Shown: positions 52,276 to 63,840 of the stretch, piece by piece | How positions within the stretch are numbered: position 1 is the first letter of the stretch | How the letters are laid out: every line of letters begins with the position of its first letter | Assembly: GCA_000231825.2 (NCBI GenBank) | Contig: JH720346.1 | Span: forward strand, 549,796-613,795 | DNA from: Tetrahymena elliotti 4EA | Lineage: Eukaryota > Ciliophora > Oligohymenophorea > Hymenostomatida > Tetrahymenidae | Length of the DNA stretch: 64,000 bases | Reading direction: 5' to 3' | Notes under the pieces: generated by a model | The model's database searches: none | What the model was told of the DNA's origin: nothing | The model's input: the letters and a program-made list of their open reading frames with translations, nothing else | Translations under genes and position numbers: made by a program

Positions 52276-53966
52276 TCAATTATCTAAAAAGACCTAGTAG
52301 TAATCTTATTCTTTTTTTGAGTCATTTACTCTAAAAAGAGTAAATGGTGGAATAAGGTATTCTTCCTCTGATGGGACAGCACTCAAAAGCTTAAGATATT
52401 TAGGATTTTAATCAGGGTTTGAATCTTTTTTATATTTGGCAATTAACAAAACTTTGATAGAGCCTTCATCAGATTTAGTATTTCTCATAAATTATTAAGC
52501 AACTTTTAAAGATGTAGTAAATGAAGAGAAGGCAGGGAATACGAGTTGCTATTTAAGAAATAAAATAATTATATTAAAAAATATTAATGTAAATTTTTTA
52601 CTTTGTTTTTTGATAATATATCTTTCTGTCCTTAAGGAATTGTTGTACCTCTATATAAAGTAACATATTAATCTTTAGTTTTGACAAATTCAGACTGTTC
52701 CTAACTTTTAGCTTTTTTCAAAGCAAGGAGTAGAGGTAAAATAATAGGCTCAATGATTGATAATAAACCTTCATTTAATATATTTAGACAACTATTTACT
52801 AGCTTGTAAAATGAGCTTTCCATAGTATAAAAGTAAACAAAATTTTAAGCTAATTATTGCTCATTTTAAGTGTTAAATACTCCCTATTGTAAGTGTTAGC
52901 AAATATAATTTATTGATTTTGCATTATAATTTTCTTTGTAAATAGGAATTTAGTTTATTTCAATATAGTTTGCTAATTATTTAAGTACATCCTAATAGTT
53001 TTGTTGTTTAAATGAATAAAGTGTTATATTTTTCTTGTATAAATCATTAACTTTATCAGATAAGTAGTTAACAGTTTTGTTTTGTATATAAAAAGAAAAA
53101 TCTTCTAAGGATATGATTCTTAAGAATTGATTTTTATTGATTAAATCAAATACATCTTATGTCACTTAGTCCTATTTTTAAAATTTGATAATGATAAATC
53201 AAAGTAAAATATAATTGATTCATACCTATCTTGTAGTAAAGCGCAATGGGATAGGACATAACTATAGCTAGGTTTTAGTAGTCTCAATCTTATTTTGACT
53301 GCATAAACAGACAATACCTTCTAATCTTAAAAACTTGATATTATTTTGATCATTTAAATACTCCAAGAGAGAATTGCTCAAAAGTTAGGATCTTGTAGTC
53401 ACAATTATAGCAGGTTGGCTTTTACTGTGATTTTTGATGTGCTCTTTTAAAGTAGTGTCATTAATAAAACTATGAAGCTATATCGACTCCTTTTATTCAT
53501 CATTCTTATCAATTATATCTTAGTTTTGTTTGTTTATTTAATCAGTAATTTAACCTAATACTGTCATTACTTCTTGATTTTGCTATTTATTCTCCATCAA
53601 TACTAAAATTTACTTTTGAAAACCTAACAAAATGGCTTTTTTAAGTTACTCTAGTTTGTTAAACTCTGCTTACATTCTTTTATTATTTTAATTCTTCATC
53701 TCATCTGACATAGATTTATAATTAAAGCCAACAGACTAATTAACAAACCCAAAAATATCCTAGTAATTCTAAATAAACTATTTCAAATATTCTGGTTTGC
53801 ATTAAACCTTGGATTTAATGTATTCATACTACTAAAAAATTTTCATCAGGTTTTGAAGTTGAGAATTACCTTAACCAGGAATACCAAACAGATTTTTTGA
53901 TTGTATTGTGCATTGGATGAGCTAGTCATCCATGTCTTTCATACTTTTAAAATTATTATTCTACAT
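52276..53966 (-). CDS. mono-ADP-ribosyltransferase, R-S-E class, about 527 aa
   Basis: Three exons, 53966-53226, 53171-52602 and 52548-52276, join at phase 0 and end at TGA (52278-52276). The C-terminal ~200 residues are an ART fold: YVTLYRGTTIP carries the NAD-binding Arg (R421), LVFPAFSSFTTSLKVA is the S-T-S strand (S445/S446), and VPSEEEYLIPPFTLFRV supplies the E-x-E pair with the catalytic Glu at about 500. The E-x-E form is typical of arginine-specific enzymes that transfer ADP-ribose from NAD onto proteins. The N-terminal ~330 residues are helical with coiled-coil character (FNKLEQLKKAILLGFQKQ) and unknown family. No signal peptide, so probably intracellular. The start is uncertain: the open frame continues upstream to about 54090 without another ATG, so an extra 5' exon may exist. 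Many ciliates carry expanded families of such enzymes. Confidence 0.85.
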
Positions 53967-54948
53967 TTCAACTTATTTACTTTAATCTATTATTCTTGTT
54001 AAGATATCTAATTTTCTAAAAGGAAAAACTTTATTAGCAACTTTTGATTTTTAATTTATTTTGTGATACCTGAAAGAATTAAAGTATCAAACTATAATTT
54101 ATTAGAATATTGAATAATACTTAAAAATTAGGTTAATAGTAATAAAGGAGGAAAGATATAAAATCCTTCATATTTTTATTTTATAAATTTAGTGAGTATT
54201 TAGTATTATGAACATTAAAAAAAATCAAAAATCTTACTTTTAAATATCTTATGGCATATGAGCTAATAGAATCAAATTAAATACATAAATAATGAATTTA
54301 TTTAAATCTGAAGATGTAAATTAATTAATAATCATTTTATTTTATTTTGTAAATCTATTTCTGATTAATAAAATGCTTTTAAAAAATTTTTAAAAATAAA
54401 TTTAATCTTTTGTAGTTTCTCATAAATTAATTTCTCAAACAAAAACACAAATAAAATTTTTGATTCTCCCTCAATATGAAAAAAAACCTTAATTTATCAT
54501 CATAAAATTATTTTTTTAGAACCAAGATATTACAATAGATTAAACATAAAGTTTTTTATTATCAGAATTATTATAAATTTTGGAAAATATTTTATCAAGA
54601 GATTAAGTTAATTGATACATAAAAAAAATCAGTTGGTACAATTTAAATACTAGAATAAATTAAAATGTATTCATATCTTATATTTAACTAATTAAAATTT
54701 GACAAATTACATAAATTACAATAGAAGAAAAAAATTTTATTATAATAGATTTTTAAACTAATTAAGGAGATTTTTGTGGTAGAGTTAATGATTAAAAAAA
54801 GGTAAAGATTAAATTAGCTATTATTAAAAAGAATTATTATTTTTTTGTTATAGAAATTTGTTGAGTTATTAAATTCCCATGACATCAAAATATACTCTTA
54901 GAACATATTATTAAGTCTTAATTACAATTTGATGATTTACTATAAGCA
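53967..54948. other. intergenic between two minus-strand genes
   Basis: The first ~125 bp upstream of the ADP-ribosyltransferase ATG remain open in its frame (VANKVFPFRKLDILTRIID) and may be coding. The rest is AT-rich with no recognised feature. Confidence 0.45.
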
Positions 54949-55887
54949 TCATTGCATTTCTACTTCTATACCTTCACGATTTTGTTAAGGATTTTCAACA
55001 TCATCATTCAAATTTTCATCAAAATCTTCTTCTTTCCATCTTTTTACATCTTAACTATAATAGCTTTATTAGACAGCTAATTTTCCTTAAAAATTACTGT
55101 TTCCATAAAAGGATTCATTCACATTAGCTTAGTTTTATTATTAAATAACTTCAAATTAATCTGGTACTTCAATACGAAAGAAATTTTAGTTCACATCATC
55201 AACAGATACAAAGCTAAATTTGAAAACATATTTAAATATTAAAAAACATGTGTATTTTTCAAGGCATTTTATATGAGATTTATAAGGACGTATTATCAAT
55301 CCATTAAAGCACTTGTGTTCTATGAATGCTATGGTAATAATAGCTATAACATGCACTCCTAAATAGGAAACAAAAAATGCAATTAACAAAAGGATAAGAG
55401 AATAGAATTTATTTGGGATTGTTTTAAATATTCTGAGCTCATCAGGATTTGCAAATGTACGAGATACTAAATCACTAAGTATAACCATCCAAGCACCTTC
55501 TGCTAAAGGATTAATTAATTCATTATTAAATTTTAACATTTAATTTAAGCCTAAATACCAAGCACAATAAGTTAATGAAACTAAAAACATCTTAACTGAA
55601 AATAAAACCAAATAAGTAACACTTCCAATTAAATTTTCAAAAGCAGCACCTTCCATAATTAGTAAATAAGAGCTTAAAAGTAATTACTAAATATTTTTAT
55701 GAGTTAAAAAGGATGTAAAGAGACGCCAATACTCTCCTTCCAATACTTTATTTGGATCATTAGCTAATTCCTTTGCTATAATTCTTTAATTTCTTATTTA
55801 TTCAAACCAATAGTTTGCTATAATAACTCCATTTATCAGTAAACAAATAAATGGTAGAGGCTTCTTAAAAATTTTAATCCTATTCAT
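54949..55887 (-). CDS. rhomboid/derlin-like multi-pass membrane protein, 312 aa
   Basis: Single exon, ATG 55887-55885 to TGA 54951-54949 (313 codons). After a first membrane helix (PFICLLINGVIIANYWF) comes LEGEYWRLFTSFLTHKNIQQ, the W-R loop between TM1 and TM2 that marks the rhomboid superfamily, then LLLSSYLLIMEGAAFENLIG, VTYLVLFSVKMFLVSLTYCA, a fourth region AEGAWMVILSDLV, and a strong last helix FYSLILLLIAFFVSYLGVHV. No G-x-S-x serine is visible where active rhomboids have it, so it is probably a pseudoprotease of the derlin/iRhom/UBAC2 sort acting in ER membrane protein handling; this is inference from the W-R motif and topology. The tail (~90 residues) is acidic and Gln/Asn-rich. The frame stays open for a while upstream without an ATG; the chosen ATG precedes TM1 as usual in the family. 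Confidence 0.7.
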
Positions 55888-56587
55888 ATAACCTACTTTA
55901 CTTTGAATCTTTGGTATATCTTTTAAAAGCTATTTTTATAAATTTTTTTTGTATTACTTTAAATTAGTTTTTGATAGAATCTTAATAAGATTTTTTAATT
56001 TTAATAACGCAATTTGACAATTAATTATTTAATAATATTAAAAAACTAAAGATACTGTTTTGCATTACCAATATGCTAAAAAAATTAAAATAATTAATTT
56101 TTTTAGTTATTTATTAATAATCTTTATTTTTTTAGCAAGATAAACCTCTTAAAATGCTTATTTTGAAAACATTTCTTTTTGGAAAAATGAAAAAAATTAT
56201 AAAGAAAAAAATACAAATTTAGAAAAAGAAATCAACTATTAATTTTGATAAATACTTTTTGTTCAGTTAATTATTTGAAATGTGAGAACGCATTTAAAAT
56301 AAATATGACTTTCAGAATATTTTGTTTGTTTCTCAATATTATATTGAAGTAATTAATAATAAAGAATGATTTGCTTGTTTGTTAGTTTATTTATTTTGTA
56401 ATATTTAAAAATAAAATTCAAAAAATAATTAATTGATTGTAGGTCATAAAAATAATATTTAAAAGCAATCTTTTGGAATTAATAAATTGAAGTTTTGAAC
56501 TTAAAAAATCAAGATATTTAATAAAACTAAAGCCAAACAAAATATAAATAAATATAAACAAGTTCTATTTTTAAGACACCAGCTTAA
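55888..56587. other. divergent intergenic spacer
   Basis: Between the starts of the rhomboid-like gene (-) and the coiled-coil gene (+); should contain both promoters. AT-rich with no recognised motif. Confidence 0.5.
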
Positions 56588-58322
56588 ATGTTACCCAACA
56601 TAGACGAGTTTTTAGAATAATTGTAAAATTATTTTACAATTTTGAGCAATTAGCTAAATATGTTTCTTATAAAATAATTAGGAGATTAGATAAGCTACAT
56701 ATAGATGAAAGATCTAAAGAGCGTTAAGAGTAATATAATAAAGCAACTCAATTATATTTGAAGTAACTCATTAACACTTTACTTAACTAGGAATTTAAAT
56801 GTCTAAATTATTATTATTAAAATAGGTCAGTATAAAATGAAATGAATACTCTTGATAGAACAAGGTAGCTTTATTTATTTTAGGTTTTATTGATGTTAAT
56901 CAAGAATATTTGCATCTTTTATTTGATAATAATTAAAGATTCATAAAAATTTAAATTTTAAAACAACTAGCAATGCTCATTAGCTTAGAAATAAGGAATT
57001 CAGAAATCAAATTAAAGATGTTTATTCTAGATACTTAGTAAATATTAAAATCATTTTCCTTTGTTAATTGAATAATTACAATTTAAACAAAAAGGCCAAC
57101 TCTTATAGAATAATTAAATCTCAAAAAAAGACAGTTGCTGAAAAAATATACCTAAATGATTTCTTAGTTTTGGCATATCCTGATTAGTAAATATATCAAT
57201 TAAAACAAATTCTAATGAAATTTATTTTATTACTGATAATAGCGCTGACAAGTAAAAAGTATAAATGGAAAAGAAAAAGAATTAACTTGAAAGAAGACTT
57301 GAGGTAATCAAACATATCTACTCAATAAACAAATAAATAAATAAATATTAATTCCAATAAAAAATAGACTTTAAAGGATCTCAATAGAAAAGAAAATATT
57401 AACTTCTATGAAATTATGAATTAAAAATATGAGAGCTTTGAGTATCTTGACTAAATTAAAGCTAAGAGAGAATAACTTGAAAGGGAAGTTGTAATAATCT
57501 AATTAAATACATTTTTACTTTTAATTTCATTTTACTTACTTACTTACTTACTTACTAAAAATCAAGATGGAAACTAAAAAAATGCTTAAAAAGACGGGCT
57601 CTTAAGCAGAAATGGAGACTGATAAAAGATATATGAGGGAATTTAAGGATTTATATGGAACTGAATATTATGATTAAAAGCCTCCTATGTAGTCTAAGCC
57701 TATTTAAGAAAAAGTTATGCAACCTAAAAAGGTAAAATATCTCTTAAAAGATTAATAAAGCAATAAAAAATTTACATCTTAATTTAATGTATAAAAATAG
57801 TCTGATAGGGAGTTAATTGATGACTTTTTATTGCCTAGTGGTAAAGAATATGATAAAAAGTTCTTTACAAATATTTAGCCTGAATTTAAAGAAGTTAAAA
57901 ATTTGTAATAGTATATTACTTAACATAACCCTCCTAAACCTTAAGTAGGAGGATATGATTTACCAAAATAAAGTATGCTAGATAAATTTGTTATGAAGGG
58001 ATCTACATAAAATTTGAATGGTTCTTTCAGAGTAATCCCTTCAGTAAGATAAGATGATCCTAAAAAAACTCTTTCTGCTTAAAGAAACAGACATACTAAT
58101 TCAGCAGTAGGATTTGGAAATACAGGATAAATAAATTTTGAAGATTCAAGAGAAAATTCACCTGATTAAAACTTTTAGCCAAATTTGAACATATCTCCTG
58201 GAAAACCACCAAGAGGAAATTATCTTTAAGTTCCTAATTAATAATACAATGTAGATAATATAAATTTACCACAACCTAAAAGAAATACCTAATATAACTC
58301 TGGTAAAAAAAAACTAGAATGA
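56588..58322 (+). CDS. coiled-coil protein, 385 aa
   Basis: Nine short exons: 56588-56622, 56682-56762, 56826-56864, 56984-57037, 57109-57186, 57243-57303, 57368-57490, 57567-57731, 57801-58322 (stop TGA). All junctions keep phase. The protein begins MLPNIDEFLEQLRLDKLHID and is almost wholly alpha-helical to about residue 175, with heptad-like stretches such as QMEKKKNQLERRLETLKDLN and QIKAKREQLEREVMETKKML. The last ~170 residues are Pro/Asn/Gln/Ser-rich and basic, probably disordered, ending SGKKKLE. I do not recognise the family; the pattern resembles cytoskeletal or ciliary coiled-coil proteins, which is weak evidence. The intron before the last-but-one exon contains a (CTTA)n array. Exon-intron structure was chosen because it alone gives a continuous frame from the first ATG. 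Confidence 0.7.
57532..57557. repeat. (CTTA)n microsatellite in intron
   Basis: About six CTTA units inside the intron 57491-57566 of the coiled-coil gene. Confidence 0.85.
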
Positions 58323-59340
58323 ACAAGCACCACAATTTTCATAAGTTGTCTTATACTATAATTAATTAATAATAATTTATCATTTATTTCATTAAATTTT
58401 TAAATTTTCACTTCATATTTAGCATTTTCATTTTTGTAACTTTATATTTTGTTTAGTAAAAATCAATTCAAAATTAATCTTTCTATTTTATTTTTCATTA
58501 GTTTTTCTACTCATATTTGATATTTCATTCATTTTATGAAAAATATAATATCATATTAAGAGATAAATTAAATAACTTTATTTGAATATTATTATTTAAT
58601 TTAATATCATTACAATAATAGTTCTTACAAAAATCCTTCAGATTATCTTTGCTTTTCTTAGAATTATATATTATTGAGTAAAAATTGAAATTTTTGTTTG
58701 TAAAAATCATAAAAATTATTCAAATAAAATATTTTTTTAAATTCTAATTATTGAAATATTTTATTGAATCTAAAAAAATAAATCCATTTTCTGAATTTTA
58801 TCAATTCAAAATTATTCTATTATTCTTAAAAAATTAGGATTAAAATGAAAAAAATAATTTCATTTTATTTCAAAATTATTTGATGAAAAAAGTATTAAAT
58901 TTTTTAAATAAAATATAAAAGAAAAATAGAAATATTGAATAATCATAGTTTTAATAAAGGTAATTTAAAATTTTGAGTGATTAGTACAAAATTTATTAAT
59001 ATTTTGATGAGGATAATCAAATACTTATCTCCTTTAGATTATTAATAACTTTTGTTTTGATTTTTATTAAAATTCATTCAAAAAAAGATAATAGCTTCTC
59101 TTGATATTTGAAAGGAATTAAGAGTTTATTTTATCTAACTTAATTAATCATTTTTCTTTAAGCTTTTAAAAATGTTTCAATTATTTTTTAAGACATAAAC
59201 AAATAGTAATTATACAAAAATAATACATATTGTTAAAGTTAAATATTTATTAATATAAAGTAATCATAAATAAATACTAACAAAAAAAACTGTCTCCAAT
59301 TTTAAAGGGATTTAAGTTATATTATTCTTTTGGAATTTTA
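58323..59340. other. convergent intergenic spacer
   Basis: 1.0 kb between 3' ends of the coiled-coil gene (+) and the channel gene (-). Very AT-rich, no coding frame or RNA gene seen. Confidence 0.5.
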
Positions 59341-61473
59341 TCAAACTTTAGAATTATTTTCATCTAGATTATCTCCTTCTTCGAAATTAGGACGACATAA
59401 GTTGAATTTAAGATGCAACAAATCTTTTTATCTTAAATTAACTTTTTTTCCATTCAAGCTAAAGGTAATATGAGAATTCAAATTAACTGACCCATACTTA
59501 GCTTCTAAAAGTAATTGATAAATCTATTTTTCATTTTAGCTAATTTCTTTTTCAGGACCATTATCTATTATTTTATGGCTTGCTTGTTTGTTTAGATGAG
59601 ATCCTTCTATTACTTCCATATCAGCATACAATTCTTGAAGAGAGTGATAGGCACTTGCTTGTACTGCTTTGTCTTCTTGTTCATAAAAGTCTAATTATTT
59701 ACGCTGTTTTCTGTAAACATAATCTTCATTAGAAATTTTTTTAAATGTTTCACAGCTGAAAGCAATCATCATATTGAGGAAAAAGTAATTTGCAACAAAA
59801 ATAAATCCTACAAAGACTAAGGGAACTAAGTATCTCTCCTACTTAAACAGGTCTTTAATCAATCTAGCAGCCCAGTCATCTAAGGTTAAAATTTACACAA
59901 AAGTGTAAACACTAGTATTAAAGTCAGTCCAATAATTCTCAACTTATTTTAAGTAGTTCAAGGCCCACAGAGCAAGTAAAAAGATGATAGAAATAATACC
60001 CAAGAAAGCTGGCAGAAGAGTAGGGAATATCATTATAGCTCCCATAATTGTTTCTCTGGTAACAGTAAACACCTTAAAAAGCTTAAGGATACCACCAAAT
60101 GCGATATTTCCTGACATGGAAAGTGACATGATATCAAAAATCAAAGCAATAGGACCACTTATAATGTGGAAGAGCATCATCCAAGTGTGTTAGCGCTCTA
60201 TTTAGAAGGAATATGAATCTTGAGTGTAAAGAAGGATGGTATGCAATGTATAGATAAAGCTGGTGGTTGTGTGAATAGTCTCTGAAAATAGTCCGTCAAT
60301 ATTTTGCAAATCTTCATTAAAGAATGTATTTAGTAGAACCAAAAAGTAAAGACCCATAACTATTTTGTTGTACAGATTTCCAAAGCAAAGGTGTTCGAAA
60401 AAGCTTTGATTTTCATTTTAAATTAATCTAGCAATTTTTTCTTAATCAGAATCGTCTTAATTTTCGCTCTCATCAGAAGATGTCTTTGCTTTTTTATGGA
60501 AATTTTGACTTTTCTCGTTTTAATTTTCTTTTTCTAACAAATCTATATTATTACTTGAGCTGATTCTCATTTCATTATGAGATTATGAGCTCTTATTTTA
60601 TTTCAAACTCAAGCTTTAATTATAAATATCTTCTTACTACTTTATCTCATTAAACATACTGTCTGATACCTATTTTTCATTACTATTTTCTTACTAAGGT
60701 TAATCTAATGTCCTTAAAATTTCTAAAATGAACCCAATTAAAATATTCCAAAAGAAGTAACCCATAATAAAGACGAAAATAACTAAGAAAAATGCACTCA
60801 AAGTACTTTGTTTTCTCAATACATCTCTTCCCACTTCTCCCCATCCATCTAAAGTCATAATCTAAAGCATGGTGAAGAAACTGAAACCAATAGAGTTGAA
60901 ATAATATTTCTTCCTAAATACATCTCCATACATGTAAGTTGCAATATAAGTAAAGAGATAAAAAACGCAGAAAAGACACAAGAACATATCCTTAACACGA
61001 GGAAGGATTTGAGCAATCTTCCCAAATACTCTTCTTGCTTAAATTGAGCTCAAAGCTTTCAAACTTGCAAAAATGGAAGAGTAAATGTTTAATCTTCCAT
61101 AAAAGATTAGACTTATTATACAACCTATTAGAGCTACAGGGCCAGCCAAGAAATCTATACCAAGATAAATGCTTGAGTAGTATTACAAGGTTTTTTAATG
61201 GTCTCTTTTGAAAAAGAAAAAATCAAATGTAAAGATTAAGGTGATGATAAACTCTCCTATTATTCCAACTTTCAAAAGAGTTAGATTCTAATCTTTAGAC
61301 TCTAAAATATCTAGAGTTTCTCCTAAGCAATTCCATTAAACTATTGCCAAAACTAGCCAAAAGAAAATCATCAACGAGTCATTGTGTCTTTCATATAAAC
61401 TTTACTCTTCGTAGTTTCTGACTCTTCTATCTTTTAAATAATTTGCTTCTTCTATTTTTTATTATTTGGACAT
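59341..61473 (-). CDS. two-domain voltage-gated-type cation channel with T-L-D-x-W filters, 710 aa
   Basis: Single exon, ATG 61473-61471 to TGA 59343-59341 (711 codons). Two six-helix Ion_trans repeats. Repeat I: helices from about residue 35, an S4-like segment (RLNIYSSIFASLKALSSIQARR), S5, the pore FTMLQIMTLDGWGEV (~residue 205) and S6 FFLVIFVFIMGYFFWNILIG. A ~110-residue Ser/Glu-rich linker follows. Repeat II: helices from ~365, weak S4 (ILKLFKVFTVTRE), S5, the pore VQILTLDDWAARL (~residue 529) and S6 LVFVGFIFVANYFFLNMMIA. Both filters are T-x-D-x-W, the form seen in CatSper calcium channels; a dimer would have a four-Asp ring. Domain count and length are those of two-pore (TPC) channels, so the protein combines TPC layout with CatSper-like pores. 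S4 basic residues are few, so voltage sensitivity may be weak. Location (ciliary or cortical membrane, or endolysosome) cannot be told from sequence. Confidence 0.9.
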
Positions 61474-62110
61474 TACTGTTTTTGTATATTGCCTTGCTAA
61501 TTTAAATTAAAAATTTTGTTTAACTCAATGAATAGATAGTGAAATTTAAAAAATAAAAATATCAATTATTTATAGATATTAATAAACATTAAAAAGCAAA
61601 ATATTTTTTATATACATTTAATGTTGAAGAAAATTCATCTAATTTTTTTCATTTCAAAATGCTTGACACAAAGATTTTTGAGAAAAAACAATTTAAAAAT
61701 CATTTCTAATTTAATTAATTAATCTTTTTAAAATTAATTAGTGTCTTATTTTATTTTTTAAAGAAAATAGAATAATAAGCTGTTAAAAAAAAGTTATAAA
61801 AAACTAATAAAATGAAATTGTTAATATTTAGATTCTTTAAAAAATAGAAAGAAATTTATATTTTCATTATTTTTTCTCATTTTTACAATTAAAAAAATTT
61901 TTTTTTTTTCAATTAAAGACTTCATTTTTTAAAATAAAATTTTGATAAAAGAGCACCTTGGACTTTTATCTCTGATTTTCTCAAGGATTTGCAGTATTAT
62001 TTAAACAATTTATTTTTATTCATTATAATAACACAAAAATAAAATTTTGAATCATGTAAATACTTATTACCATAATAAATAAAAAATATTTTTTTAGAAA
62101 AGAATTTTTC
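61474..62110. other. intergenic between two minus-strand genes
   Basis: Promoter side of the channel gene and 3' side of the Cys-rich gene. AT-rich with long T runs (61895-61910); no coding frame. Confidence 0.5.
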
Positions 62111-63840
62111 TCACAAGTCTATATTTGTAATGTTAGGTTCTTAAACTGAACTCAAGTCTATCATGACTCTTTTATTATCTGATGATTGAGATATTTGGTC
62201 AACAGTTATATTGTTTTGATTATGTTTTCTAGCAGCTGCTCTTTTTCTTATACAAATAAATACCATTAAAATGCAAATCAAAACTGCAAAAGAACCTAAT
62301 GAGATAAATATTATATCATTTGTTGACAATGAAGAATTTTCTCCTGCTTCCTAGCAATTAGATTTTGAGATGAATTCACAATTTTCATCATAAATAACTG
62401 AAGTATTTTGAACAAAAGTGCAGGTTATTGTGGAATCGCTCTAATTAGGAATAGAATTTTTTGATAATCCTGGTTTATTTCCAACTGTATCTAATGTAAC
62501 ACATGCAAATTTATTTGCATCTTTATTAGTTACATCTATTGGAATTATAACTTTCTACTCAACATTAACCTATTGTAGAGCTCTTTTTTTAGAAGTAAAA
62601 TCAAAAGATATATAAGGGACAAATAAGCTTTAAACTGAGTTTTAAGAATTAGATTATTTTGATATGATAATAGATACAGATGAAGAACTTGTATGAGAGC
62701 ATTCTGATATATCATTTTCATTTAATACTAACTTAGATGACAAATTCCCTAGCTTATCAAGCTTAACAGAGCAGTTTAATTTTTAAGTTTTACTCAAAGT
62801 AGATAGTATTATAGAGTAATTTTCAGAACTCATAGTTAGCTCTTTAGTGTTCACCTCAGTGCTTTATGTTTACTACAGTATTTTCACTGATTATTAAATG
62901 TAAGTAAAAGATTAAGTATAGCTGACTTTATCGGAAGATATATTAATAACAGTATTTAAATATAAACTAACTTATTTTGCTGTTTACTCATTAGATGAAT
63001 TGCCATTTCCATTTTACAAGCTTTAAATTTATTCATAAGTTTTTTTTATTTCATCAACAGTAATTTTTTAATTTTAAACACACTTGTTATCATTTTAAGA
63101 AAACTATTCAAAAGGTGGACATACTTTTAAGCATTGTTTAGAATCTGAAGAAAGAACTCCCTTACTTTTCTCACAACTTTATTAGACATCACATTTATTT
63201 GTTATAGAATTACCAATTAATCCTCCAGAGCAATTTAACACACATGAATTCAATTAGGTATCATAAAAATATAGAGAAGAGCATGAACAATAATTTATTT
63301 AATTCTTGGTATAATATGATTGATTTAAACCACATTAATTAATGCATTATTTTTAATCTAAACTTAAATAATAATTTCCATTAGTGCAATTTTGACAATT
63401 AGTTGATCCTGGTTAACTATTTGTTTAACCTTCTTAGCATTTTATGCAACCATTTCCTTTACCATCATTATCGTATCCTGATTCACTAAAAGAACCTTAA
63501 GGACACTTGTTAAGAGTTAAATTACAAACTGAATCATCTTTTCCCTTTGTCTAAGTTTATTAAGTAGATTTTCCTAATTTACAAGGCTTACAATTTCCTC
63601 CATTTCCATCATTATCAAAACCACTTTCACTATAAAAACCTATGTTGCACTCTTTTAAATTACAATTTAATGAACCTTCTTAGGCGTTGCTTGATCCCTT
63701 TTTGCAAGGTTCACAACCTTTACCTTAAGCATCTGTGTCAAATCCATCTGTACTAAACTGACCTTAAGGGCATTTTTTAAGTTCTAAGTCACAAGCTTTA
63801 TCTGTTTCTCCTTTAGTTTTTGCTTATTTTGTAGACTTTC
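62111..63840 (-). CDS. Cys-rich repeat surface protein, 3' exon (partial gene)
   Basis: Last exon of a minus-strand gene, 576 codons including the stop plus 2 nt, ending at TGA (62113-62111). Its 3' splice acceptor (..AAATAG) lies just upstream at 63841-63846, and the rest of the gene is off the window. The exon encodes at least three ~45-residue Cys-rich repeats of the form C-P-x-G-x-(F/Y)-S-x-x-G-(F/Y)-D-x-D-x-x-G-x-x-C-x-x-C-x-x-G-x(4-6)-G-x(3)-C (e.g. GFDNDGNGGNCKPCKLGKST), then further CxC and CxxxC modules. A Ser/Asn/Thr-rich stalk follows, then a transmembrane helix (IIFISLGSFAVLICILMVFI) and the tail RKRAAARKHNQNN. The pattern belongs to the TNFR/furin/GCC2-like Cys-rich repeats common in ciliate surface proteins. 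Type I topology is expected; function unknown. Confidence 0.8.

Noticed and set aside
56588..56760. Reading the coiled-coil gene's first ATG straight through
   Set aside because: That frame hits TGA; removing the 59-nt intron 56623-56681 joins it to the helical frame with correct phase.
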